From contig JAPDFW010000011.1 in NCBI GenBank assembly GCA_028826165.1, positions 437,001 through 501,000 of the forward strand: DNA of 64,000 nt, written 5' to 3'. A model generated the notes under the pieces. It saw only the letters and a list, made by a program, of their open reading frames with translations. It had not been told where the DNA came from and made no database searches. The position numbers and the translations under genes are program-made. This DNA is from Anaeramoeba ignava (taxonomy: Eukaryota; Metamonada; Anaeramoebidae). Below, in pieces: positions 12,110 through 23,000 of the stretch. The stretch's first letter is position 1. Each line of letters starts with the position of its first letter.

Positions 12110-12700
12110 GATTATTTAATTTTTATCAATTTTAAATCAAATTTATATCAAATTTATATTAATTTTATATCAATTTTAAATTAATTTTATATCAATTTTA
12201 TATTAATTTTAAATCAATTTTATATTAATTTTATATCAATTTTATATTAATTTTATATCAATTTTATATCAATTTTAAATATCAATTTTAAATCAATTTT
12301 AAATCAATTTTAAATCAATTTTAAATCAATTTTAAATCAATTTTAAATCAATTTTAAATCAATTTTATATCAATTTTAAATCAATTTTAAATCAATTTTA
12401 TATCAATTTTAAATCAATTTTATATCAATTTTAAATCAATTTTAAATCAATTTTATATCAATTTTAAATCAATTTTATATTAATTTTATATTAATTTTAA
12501 ATCAATTTTATATTAATTTTATATTAATTTTAAATCAATTTTAAATTAATTTTAAATCAATTTTATATCAATTTTATATCAATTTTAAATCAATTTTAAA
12601 TCAATTTTAAATCAATTTTAAATCAATTTTAAATCAATTTTATATTAATTTTAAATTAATTTTAAATCAATTTTATATTAATTTTAAATCAAAATTTTAA
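12110..12700. repeat. ATCAATTTTA(A/T) repeat in the TXNRD 3' region
   Basis: Array of TATCAATTTTA and AATCAATTTTA units between the TXNRD stop and the SECIS candidate. It may be 3' UTR. It could also be a 3'-UTR intron: GTTAAT occurs at 12101 and TTGAAAG near 12707. Confidence 0.85.
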
Positions 12701-12775
12701 ATTGAAAGTTGAAAAATTAAATAATCTATTAAATAACAAAAGAGAGCTAATTCCTTTTAAATTCTTTTTTTTTTG

Positions 12776-12842
12776 AATTGTTATAAATGAAAATTTTTTC
12801 TGAAACTATTTAATTAGAGGAAAAAATTTGAACATAACAATT
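12776..12842 (+). promoter_or_regulatory. Candidate SECIS element for TXNRD
   Basis: The hairpin fits the eukaryotic SECIS plan. Helix I is AATTGTTAT (12776-12784) paired perfectly with ATAACAATT (12834-12842). A small internal loop follows (AA and AAC sides). The 5' core ATGA (12787-12790) faces TGA (12829-12831) for the non-Watson-Crick quartet. Helix II is AAATTTTTTCT (12791-12801) paired with GGAAAAAATTT (12819-12829, nine A-U pairs plus C-G and U-G); T12829 is counted both in this helix and in the TGA core. The apical loop begins G-AAA, placing the conserved AA (12803-12804) 12 nt after ATGA. Its position 3' of an in-frame UGA gene makes chance unlikely even in AT-rich DNA. Confidence 0.82.
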
Positions 12843-12933
12843 TCCAAAAAAAAAATTCTTTTTTTTTTCCAAATAAAATTTTTTCATTTTTTTCATTTTT
12901 TTTCTTTTCCATTTTTTGTTTATTTAAAAGTAA
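12843..12933 (+). promoter_or_regulatory. T-rich leader of the RasGEF gene
   Basis: TTTTTTCATTTTTTTCATTTTTTTTC lies just before the ATG at 12934. The SECIS candidate ends immediately upstream, so the TXNRD 3' end and the RasGEF promoter are closely packed. Confidence 0.5.
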
Positions 12934-15644
12934 ATGAGTAATCAAGAAAATAATCAAGAAAATAATCAAGAAGATAATCAAGAAAATAATAATCATAATA
13001 ATAATAATAATCAAGAAGATAATAATTTACAAAATAAAGAAATTGATTTAAATTCAAGTAAAAGAAAAAAAATAGAAAAAAAAAAAAGAAAAAATTTATT
13101 AAAATTATTTTTTATAGTTTTTTATGAAGATCCAAAAATTGATAGAAGTAATTGGATGACAAAAGTTATGAAACAAAATCCTGAGATAAGAGATCTTTAT
13201 GAAAGAGTTAATCCACTTAGAAGAACAGAAACGTAATTCAAATTAACTAAAAAAATTTATTAAAAAAAAATCAAATTTTTCGTTTTTTTTTTTTAATAAA
13301 TAGTTTTATTGATATTTTTTGCCCAAAATTATCTGAAGCACAAGAACAATCAGTTAGAAAATCAACAATTCAATTAATTATGCAACATTTAGATTATTTA
13401 GGTTTAAAGGAATCAAAAGATATTCTTGAAGAAGAAAGCAAAATTAAATGTAAAAAAAAATATTTTCAAAATCAAAAAAATTATTTTGAAAAAAAAAAAG
13501 AATTTTAAATTTGATTTTGAATTTTGATTTTCAATGTTTTTGTGCTTTTTTAGATGAATCTCAAAAAGTTAATGAAAGTAGAATGCAATCTCTTTTGAGA
13601 GAAACTGTAAAAAAAGTTGATTCTATTTGGGATTTAACTTTAAGGAAAGATGATGAATTTTCAAGAGGAGATAGAGCAGAACAACTAGCTGAGCAATTAA
13701 TTAAACTTGGGTTGGGAAATCCAAATAAAATTAAAATTTATTTATAAAATCAAAATTCATTTATAAAATTAAAATTAAAATTAAAATTAAAATTAAAATT
13801 AAAATTAAAATCAATATTAAAATTAAAATTAAAATTAAAATTAAAATTAAAATTAAAATTAAAATTAAAATTTAAAATTAAAATTAAAATTAAAATTCAT
13901 TTATAAAATTAAGTTAAAATTAAAATTAATATTAATATTAAAATTAAAATTAAAATTAAAATTAAAATTAAAATTAAAATTAAAATTAAAATTAAAATTA
14001 AAATTAAAATTAAAATTAAAATTAAGTTAAAATTAAGTTAAAATTAAAATTAAAATTAAAATTAAAATTAAAATTAAAATTAATATTAAAATTAAAATTA
14101 AAATTAATTTAAAATTAAAATCAAAATTAAAATATAAATTAAAATTAAAATTAAAATTAAAATTAAAATTAAAATTAATATTAAAATTAAAATCGGATAA
14201 AAAATTATAAATTAAAATTAAAATTAAAATTATAAATCAAAATTAATTTATGAAATTAAAATTATAGACTCGAAGAAGATGATGAAACTGTTGATGATAT
14301 TTATATTTGGGATGAACCACCTAATAATAATATCATTTACGATGAAAAAAATATATCTACAGGTTTTAAAACAATAAAAGCAGCAAGCTTAAATCAACTT
14401 GTAAAACATTTAACTGATAATGAATACAGAGATTCACATTATTTAGATAAATTTTTAATAACATATCGATCATTTACATCTCCAAAAAAATTATTACGTA
14501 AATTAGAAGAAAGGTAAAAATAAAAATAAAAATGAAAATGAAAATGAAAAAAATTTTTTTTCTTTTCGGGAAAATTTTTAATTATTTTTTCATTTCAATT
14601 TAATAAAGATGGAATGTTCCTTATTCTTCAGATTTATCAGATGAAAAATACGAAAGAGATAAGAAAGCTATTCGAATCAAAATAGGAAATACTTTAAAAA
14701 ATTGGATTGACAAATATCCATCAGATTTTAACGCACAACTCAAACTAGATATTTTGGAATTTATTGATACAAAAATATCGAAAGAATTGAATACACTTTC
14801 ATTACATTTGCGCAAAATGATTACTCAAGATACAAAACAAAAGGCTACATATCAAACAACTTTACTTGAAACACCACCAGAACCAAAAGTTCCGAAAAAT
14901 ATTTTCGATCCAAATTTGAAAATTTTTGACATCGATTCACAAGAAATTGCAAGACAATTAACGCTTCTTGATTTCCAACTATTTTCGGAAATCCAACCAT
15001 CAGAATTACTGAATCAATCATGGAATAATCCGAAATTGAAGCATCGAGCTCCAAATATTGTTTTAATAAACAAAAAAAGTAAAGAAATCACTTCGTGGGC
15101 TAAAGCTTCATTAATCACAATTGAAAACACAAAAATAAGAGCAAAGATACTTGCTCAATTTATTCATATTGCGGAATATTTATACGAACTAAAGAATTTC
15201 CAATCTCTAAATGCAATTTTGCAAGCAATCAAAAATCCTGTTATTATGCATTTGGAAAAAACTTGGAAAAAAATTCCAGATAATTTGGTTATTTCCTTGA
15301 ATAAATTAGTCGAAAAAATTTCACCAAAAGATTCATTTAGTAATTACAGAACTGAAATCAATTCTCTAACTTCTCATTGCATTCTTTTTCTTGAAGTTCA
15401 CCTTCAAGATCTGGAATTAATTGAAAATCAATATCCTGATAATGTTTCTGGTTTAATTAATTTTGAAAAAAGAATATTGATTTATCAAGTTATTACAAAA
15501 ATCCAACAATTTCAACATATTCCTTATAATCTTCATCCTGTTCATCAAATTTCTGTTTTATTGAATAAAGTCCAAGGAATGAATGATCAAGAAATTGAAG
15601 AAAGAGCAAATCGATTAGAATCAAAACCAACAAAAATGAAATGA
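12934..15644 (+). CDS. RasGEF with LisH-like motif, RasGEF_N and CDC25 domain
   Basis: Activates a Ras-family GTPase by exchanging GDP. Exons at 12934-13232, 13304-13449, 13554-13710, 14268-14513 and 14609-15644 join in frame to 627 residues. The N-terminus is an Asn/Gln/Glu-rich run. Residues ~117-147 (exon 2: IQLIMQHLDYLGLKESKDIL) look like a LisH dimerisation motif. Exons 4-5 hold a RasGEF_N module (SLNQLVKHLTD...DKFLITYRSF). A CDC25 catalytic domain runs from ~385 to ~620: LTLLDFQLFSEIQPSELLNQSW, then INKKSKEITSWAKASLI, then NFQSLNAILQAIKNP. The exon-3 donor (GG|GTTGGG, 13711) is unusual but is the only site that joins the frames (LIKLG-LEEDDETVDD). The product is probably cytosolic or peripheral to membranes. 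Confidence 0.88.
13745..14267. repeat. AAAATT hexamer array, RasGEF intron 3
   Basis: (AAATTA)n with few interruptions; most of the intron between exons 3 and 4. Acceptor TTATAG at 14267. Confidence 0.9.
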
Positions 15645-15769
15645 AATGAAATGAAATTAATTTAAATTAATTTAATTTAATTTGAAATTAAAAAAAAATC
15701 ACTTTTATTTGAATTAAACCGTTTTCAAATCAAAATTAAAAAATGAAAAAATGGAAAAAAAGAAAACTT

Positions 15770-18470
15770 TCATTTCTCAGATTCATATTTCTTAATATAA
15801 AATGCTAACTGTTTCTTTTGTTGAAAAATAATCTTTTTTGCTTCTTTTGTTTGATTTTTTAAATGAGAATATAATTTTCGACTTTTTTCTAAAGATAAAG
15901 ATTCAATATTTGAAACACCAAATTTTGATTTAAGAATTGCTTTTTGATTTTCAATTTCTTTTGATAAGTCTTGAATTTTTTGTTCTTGAATTTGGATTTC
16001 TTTATCAAATTTTTGTTTTTCTTGATCAAAAACTTCAATAATTTGCAAAAATTGAATTTCATGCTCCTCAAGATTTTTGTTTTGAGATTCAATAAGTTTT
16101 TGAGTTTGGATAATTTGATTTTTTGTTTTCTCAATCATTTCCTTTGTTTTGACAATTTCTTTAGTTCTTTCTTCTTCTTCAGAAAATGTTTTTTGACAAA
16201 GAAGAGATAATTCATTTCTTGATTTTTCAAGTTCGGAAATTTTGAAATCAAACCAACTTAAATGGAAAACCAAGTCTTGCTTTTCAAATTCTGTTTCCTG
16301 TTTGAATTTCTCGAACATTTCTTTTTCTTGATCGAGAGTTGCTTGCAAATTATGATTCAAATTTTGTAATTTTTTTTTCTGTTTTTCAAGTTTTTTTTTC
16401 TTTTCATTTAATTCATTAATTTCACTGTGTTTTTCAATTAAATTTTTGCGTTGAATCATTAAAGTATCTTGTTGAGTTTTTTGATGATCAGTTTTTTGCT
16501 TGACTTGAATCACATAATCTGATATTGTTGCTTTTTTCTCTTCTAATTCTTTTTTTTTCTCTTGGATATTCTGTTTAAATTCTGCTTTTTCTTTTACTAT
16601 TTGTTCTTCTAATGCTTTCATTTTGAAAATTAGTGAATCGATTTCTGGTTCTGATTCTCTTAATTCAAGATAGAAAATATCTTCTAAGTTAGTAAAATTC
16701 TGAACTTTTTCTACATCTTGATGGGATTTATGTTTTGCAATCTTTAATTTTAATTTTAATATTTGATTTTGATTTTTAATTTTGATTTTGATTTTGATTT
16801 TAATTTTAATTTTAATTTTAATTTTAATTTTAATTTTAATATTAATATTGATTTTAATTTTAATTTTAATTTTAATTTTAATTTTAATTTTAATTTTAAT
16901 TTTAATTTTAATTTTAATTTTGATTTTAATTTTAATATTGATTTTAATTTTAATTTTAATATTAATTTTAATTTTAATTTTTAATTTTAAATTTTAATTT
17001 TGATTTTAATTTTAATTATTTTGATTTTAATTTTAATTTTAATATTAATTATTAAATTTAATTTTAATTTTGATTTTAATATTAATTTAAATATTTAATT
17101 TTAATTTTAATTTTAATATTAATTTTAATTTACCCAATCTTTTTTTTTATGTTGAAGAATATCCTTTTGAAATTTTTGATAATTTTCAAAAATAAATGAA
17201 GCAACACAAACAATTTTTTCATTTGTTTGCATTGCTTTTTGAGGGTCTATTGGTTGATCTAATGCTTCTTTTGGAAGTTGTTCTTTCAAAATTGAAGGAC
17301 CAAAAATAAGAGCAAGATTTCTCATTCCCATTTTATTAATTTCACTTTTTTCTGAAATTTTTTCAAGAACTTTTGTTAATTTAAAAAGAAATATTAAATT
17401 TGCAAAAGGAAGTTGTTCCAAAATCTCCAAAAGAGAAGGATATTTTTGTTCATCAGGTAATTCTTTTTTGATTTTAATTTTAATTTTGATTTTAATTTTA
17501 TAAATAAATTTTAATTTTGATTTTAATTTTAATTTTAATTTTAATTTTAATTTTAATTTTAATTTTAATTTTGAAAAAAATACCTGAAACAAGTAAAAAT
17601 TTTTCAAATAATGTAAAAGTTAATAAAGGATCAGATAATTCTCTTATAAAACTTTTTAATAAAGCAGAAACTGTGTGAATATCAAGAGATTTTAATACAA
17701 GATTTTCTCCTTTTTGAATTGAACGAATTGCTTCTTGAGTTAATTCTTGACTTGAAGATATTCGAAAAATTCCAACAACTTCCAAACCTTTTATTATTAA
17801 ATTTATTATTAAAATTATTATTAAATTTATTATTAAATTTATTATTATAATTATTATTAAAATTATTATTATATTTATTATTAAATTTATTATTATATTT
17901 ATTATTAAATTTATTATTAAAATTATTATTAAATTTATTATTAAATTTATTATTAAATTTATTATTAAAATTATTATTAAATTTATTATTAAAATTATTA
18001 TTAAATTTATTATTAAATTTATTATTAAATTTATTATTATAATTATTATTAAATTTATTATTAAATTTATTATTAAAATTATTATAAAATTATTAAAATT
18101 TTATTATTAAAATTATTATTAAATTTTTTATTTATTAAATTTATTATTAAATTTATTATTAAAATTATTATTAAAATTATTATTAAATTTATTATTATAT
18201 TTATTATTAAATTTATTATTATATTTATTATTAAATTTATTATTATATTTATTATTAAATTTATTATTATATTTATTATTAAATTTATTATTAATTTATT
18301 ATTAAATTTATTATTAAATTTATTATTAAATTTATTTTACCTCTTTCTAAAATTTCTTGCATTGCTCGTTCAATAATTGGAGGACAAGGAAGGAAATTAT
18401 TAATTTTAGAACCAATAAATTTAAATTTTGGTTGATTTTTTCTTCCAAATACAGTTTTAAATTTTGACAT
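15770..18470 (-). CDS. RhoGAP domain protein with long C-terminal coiled coil
   Basis: Stimulates GTP hydrolysis by a Rho/Rac-type GTPase. Minus-strand exons 18470-18341, 17787-17584, 17462-17134 and 16741-15770 join in frame to 544 residues. The start MSKFKTVFGRKNQP follows a T-rich CATTTTTT leader. The RhoGAP domain spans about residues 30-220: GLEVVGIFRISSS contains the arginine finger (Arg52), then LLKSFIRELSDPLL, then MRNLALIFGPSIL. From ~235 to the end the protein is almost continuous Glu/Lys/Gln heptad-like coiled coil, which suggests dimerisation or scaffold binding. The tail converges with the RasGEF gene (stop codons 125 nt apart). Introns 1 and 3 are repeat arrays (TTATTAAAT and TTTTAA types). 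Confidence 0.87.
16745..17133. repeat. TTTTAA array, RhoGAP intron 3
   Basis: Hexamer array TTTTAA with TTTTGA and ATTAA variants. On either strand it produces long Leu-Ile/Asn-Phe pseudo-ORFs. Confidence 0.9.
17788..18340. repeat. TTATTAAAT array, RhoGAP intron 1
   Basis: Array of the 9-mer TTATTAAAT (variants TTATTATAT, TTATTAAAA) between exons 1 and 2. Confidence 0.9.
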
Positions 18471-18551
18471 AAAAAAGAAAAAAATGAAAAAATGAAATTT
18501 AAAATTTTTTTTATTTTTAAAACAAAAAGAGAATAAAATTCCTTTTTTTTT

Positions 18552-19883
18552 TCAACAACATTTCCGTTTTTTTTCAACTTCATTATTATTTAATGTAATA
18601 TTATGAATATTTAAAAGACTTGATTCCATTTTTTTTTGCAAAACTTTTTCTAAAAGTTTACAGATTTTATTCCAAAATTTAGGAATATTATAATCTGTTT
18701 TGGAAGATATTTCTATGTAAGGAACTTTCTTTTGTGATGCTATTTTTTGAGCTTCTTGTTGAGTTACTTTTCTTAAATTTGGATTTTCCTCAATTTGATC
18801 ATATTTTGTTCCAACAAGAATACAAAAATGATGTTCATCTGCATCTTCAAGTTTTTGGAAATATTTCTCTATTTGTTCAAATCCTTTTCGAAATGTTAAG
18901 TCTTTATTTTTTTGAATTTATTTGGGAATTATTTTTTTTTGTTAAAAAGATTTAAAGATTAAATATTTTTTTTTTGTTGATCATTTTTGGATTGATTTTT
19001 TTTTTACCAAAACAAATGATTACTCCAAATGCTTCTCTAACATAAAAACCTGATAATGTATCATATCTTTCTATTAATTTAAATCAAAATCAAAATCAAA
19101 ATCAAAATCAAAATCAAAATCAAAATTAAAATTAAAATTAAAATTAAAATCAAAATCAAATCAAAATCAAAATCAAAATCAAAATTAAATCAAAATTTAA
19201 AAATCAAAATTTAAAAATCAAAATTAAAATCAAAATCCAAATTAAAATTAAAATCAAAATCAAAATCCAAATCAAAATTAAAATTAAATCCAAAATCAAA
19301 ATTTAAAATCAAAATCAAAATAAATCAAAATTAAAATTTAAAATTAAAATTTAAAATTAATATCAAAATTAAAATCAAAATTAAATCCAAATTAAAATTT
19401 AAAATCAAAATCAAATCAAATTTAAAATTAAAATCAAAATCAAAATCAAAATTAAATTAAATCCAAAATCAAAATTAAAATTTAAAATTAAAATCAAAAT
19501 CAAAATCAAAATTAAAATTAAAATTAAAATTAAAATTAAAATCAAAAATCAAAATCAAAATTAAATAAAAATCAAAATTAAAATCAAAATTAAAATTAAA
19601 ATTAAATCCAAAATCAAAATTAAAATATAAACCTTGTCCTGCAGTATCCCAAAGTGATAACTTTCTAATTTCTCCGTTTTTATTAGTATATTCTTTTGCT
19701 AAATAAAATATTAATTGAAAAATTAAATTAAAAGAAAATTATAAAATTTTTACAAAAAGATTCAACTGAAGTTGTAGGAGTTTGATCTGGAATAAAAATT
19801 CCTGTTTGTAATTTTTTAATTAATGTTGTCTTTCCAACTGATGTTGCTCCTAAAAGAACTACTTTTGGTGCTTTATTATCCAT
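18552..19883 (-). CDS. Rab-like small GTPase with TKxD guanine motif
   Basis: Four exons on the minus strand (19883-19754, 19698-19633, 19070-19008, 18901-18552) give 202 residues. G motifs: GATSVGKTT (12-20), switch-I Thr in PTTS, WDTAGQERYDTL (G3), ILVGTKYDQ (G4 with Thr in place of the usual Asn of NKxD) and EISSKTD (G5). The C-terminus is KRKCC, a Rab-type double-cysteine geranylgeranylation signal, so the protein should sit on an endomembrane. TKYD is typical of Spg1/Tem1-like GTPases, but the DTAGQER switch II and the CC tail point to a Rab. The exact subfamily is unclear. The gene lies 81 nt upstream of the RhoGAP start, same strand, and is divergent from the 20006 gene across 122 nt. 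Confidence 0.87.
19071..19632. repeat. CAAAAT/AAAATT array, Rab-like intron 2
   Basis: Mixed hexamer array (TCAAAA, TTAAAA) between exons 2 and 3 of the Rab-like gene. Confidence 0.9.
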
Positions 19884-20005
19884 TAATTTTTTTTTTTGGA
19901 AAATAATAAAAAAAAAGGAAAAAAAATGATTTCCAAATTTTTTCATTTTTTCATTTTTTCATTTTTTCATTTAATCATAAAAAAAGAAAGAAAGAAAGAA
20001 AGAAA
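19884..20005. promoter_or_regulatory. Bidirectional promoter, Rab-like / large unknown gene
   Basis: Only 122 nt separate the two divergent ATGs. The centre holds four ATTTTTTC repeats on the plus strand (19935-19970) and an A-rich complement that gives the minus-strand gene its own T-rich leader. Confidence 0.5.
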
Positions 20006-23000
20006 ATGGAAAATAAAAAATATTACATTTCAAAACTTAAAAATTCAATTAAATTATTTGAAAAATCTTCTCAAATGATTAAAAATTATTTAGAAACAGA
20101 AAAAAGAATAAAACAAGTTAATTTTTATTATTTAATTTTTATTATTTAATTTATTATTATTTAATTTTTATTATTTAATTTTTATTATTATTTAATAGAA
20201 AATATCCAATTTATCTCAAAATAAAAATCAAAATAAAAATCAAAATAAAAATCAAAATCAAAATAAAAATCAAAAGAAAAATCAAAATAAAAATCAAAAT
20301 AAAAATCAAAATAAAAATCAAAATAAAAATCAAAATCAAAAGAAAAACCAAAATGAAAATGAAACAAGAAAAAGCATTATAAAATTGTTAATTTTAGTCA
20401 AGAAAGAATGCTCATCAAATTATTATAATTATTATTTATATAAAAATTATTTATTAGAATATTTTACTGTTGTTCTTAGAAGTTTTAAATCAGAAGAATT
20501 TTCAAAAAAATTATTCCATTTTTTGTTGGAATCAACAATGAAACTTCGAAGAAACACACAAGCAATAGATCAAAACACACTTTTAATTGGCAAATTATGC
20601 TTGATTATTGGATTATCTTTGATCCAAAACCAAAAAACAAAAAAATCACAAAATAAAATGGGAAATGATTTAAATGAATCAAATGAATCAAATGAATTTC
20701 TTCAAAGTTATTTGAATTTGGAAGAGTTTAGATTGAAAAATCAATTATCAAATCAAAATGAAAATCTGACAAAAGATGAGAATGAAAAAAATGAGAAATT
20801 TGAAAATAATTTACAGAAATATTTTATTCAAGAACTCAAACAAAATCCAAATGCATTATGGCTTTTGGAATTGATTCAAATTGATTCAAATGATTTTGAT
20901 TGAAGGAAAAATTTTGAATCAACTTTTATATGATGAACATAATTATCACAATTCAGAATTATTTTACTTGGAAATTTTCAAGCAAATAAATTGGGATATG
21001 ATTTTTATTTGGTTAAATCCTGAACAGATCATCAATTTTGTAATTTTGCCAATCATTTCTGCGTTGAAATTCCACACAAAAAATCACAACTTGGATTTTC
21101 TTTTTTTGCTTGCAAAAGTATTAGTTTTAATAGCAAATACAATTCCTCAACTTTCGAATTTTTGTTATCATATTATTCATCATTCATCTCTTTTTGAGAT
21201 TGTTTCAGCACCTGTTCTTTGCTTACTTGATTTGAAAAACTTTTCTGACAAGAAAATACTTTACCAAGCATTGGATCATATCCACTATCAGCAATATTTT
21301 AGTAAATCTATTGGTGATGATTTTAGTTTTGAGAGAGAATTTGATTCTAAGATTTATTTGCAAGAGATGGAGAAAAAAATGAAAAATTTGAAGAAAAATC
21401 CTAATCAATCAACAATAGGTGTTGGTTTGGAAAATGAAAAGATTAAAAATCAAAGTTTTCCTGAAAATTCATCAATCAAAAATGAAGACGTTAGTCCTAA
21501 TTGGCAAGAATTTAATATGTCTGAAATAAATTTAGAATTTTTGAAATCAGATGTTTTTCATAATGAATCAGAAACGAAATCAAATGAAAATGAAAATGAA
21601 AATGAAAATGAAAATGAAAATGAAAAAAATGAAAATGAAAATAGTAAATACAACAAATTTCTTATATTTTTTGATAGTTTTAATTCACTTTCACCAGAAC
21701 AAAGATATGAATATTTCCATAATTATACAACTTTTGTTTTGAAGGATTCAGTAATTTCAGATAAATTTTTACAGAAAGAGAAAGAAATATCTTCAGCTTT
21801 AAATGGAAATATTACACCACTTCTTGTTCTATTTGCAAACAATATTCAACATTTACTCAGAAAAAAGCAAATGAATCATTATAAGACATTGGGAGAAATT
21901 TATAAAGAAAAATCAATCAAAAGAAAAACTCTTTATAATATCACTTTCTTTATGATAAGAATGTTGTTTCATTTAGCATTTATTTACAAACTTCCCCAAA
22001 TTGTGAATCCTAATATACTATCCAGAATCATTGAATCAACAAAAGAACTAATTTCCGGAATTTGTGCAGAATTTCCTTTTGCAATTTCTTTTCTATTCCA
22101 TGAAATTTGCACACATTTTTGGCTTTTGGATGAAAAGCAATTGCAAATTTTTCTTGTAAAAAACCAAAATTCTATCCAGAAATGGAAACCTGATTTGGAA
22201 ATTATTCACTATTTAGGATTCATGATTTCCCAACATTTTGAATTACCAAGACTTTCTGAAGAAATTTATCAATCTCAAGAAGCATTAAGTAAAAAATCCA
22301 AAACAGAAATGAAAAAAGGCAACTTGCAAAACACAGATCCAAAACTGGATAAAGTTGCTCATACCTTTGAATGGCTACATTTTTTATTCACCCAGAAACC
22401 AAGAAAATTACACAAAAATTATCACAAAAATTTGAACCGCAAGCAAGTCGTATTGGAATACATATTTTTGCGGCAATTAACTGGAAAAATTGTGATCCAA
22501 CTTTGAAATTGAAGATGCTTTCAATTCTCATCACTTTTAATTCAATTATGCCTCAATCAATATATCAAATATTAATTATTGGAAGTGGGAAAACATTTTT
22601 TCAAGCGCCCTATGATTACAACATGGTTCTTCAATTTCTTTCATTTGAACTTGATAAAGTAATTCCTGAATATGGCGTTACTCTATGTCTTTCACAAATT
22701 TTATTAGCACAGAATTTCTTTGTTTATTCACGTAAATCAAATTCTAAAAAACAAAATCCATTGGATTTTTTTATTGAAATTTCTAAAGAAAAAGAAAAAG
22801 AAAAAGAAAAAGAAAAAATTGTGAAAATTCTTCACCAAAAAATTCAATCAAATTCACCCCAATCCAAAGAATCAAACGAAACTTATCAGATAAATCTCAA
22901 ATGGATTCAAGAAAATTGGAATGTTTACTCTCATTTCCAGTTCTTAATCGAAAACAATTTCGATAGTGAGAAAATGTTGATTCTTTTTTGTCGATTAACT

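Noticed and set aside
16763-16997. Plus-strand Asn-Phe and Leu-Ile open frames
   Set aside because: Same TTTTAA repeat, inside a minus-strand RhoGAP intron.
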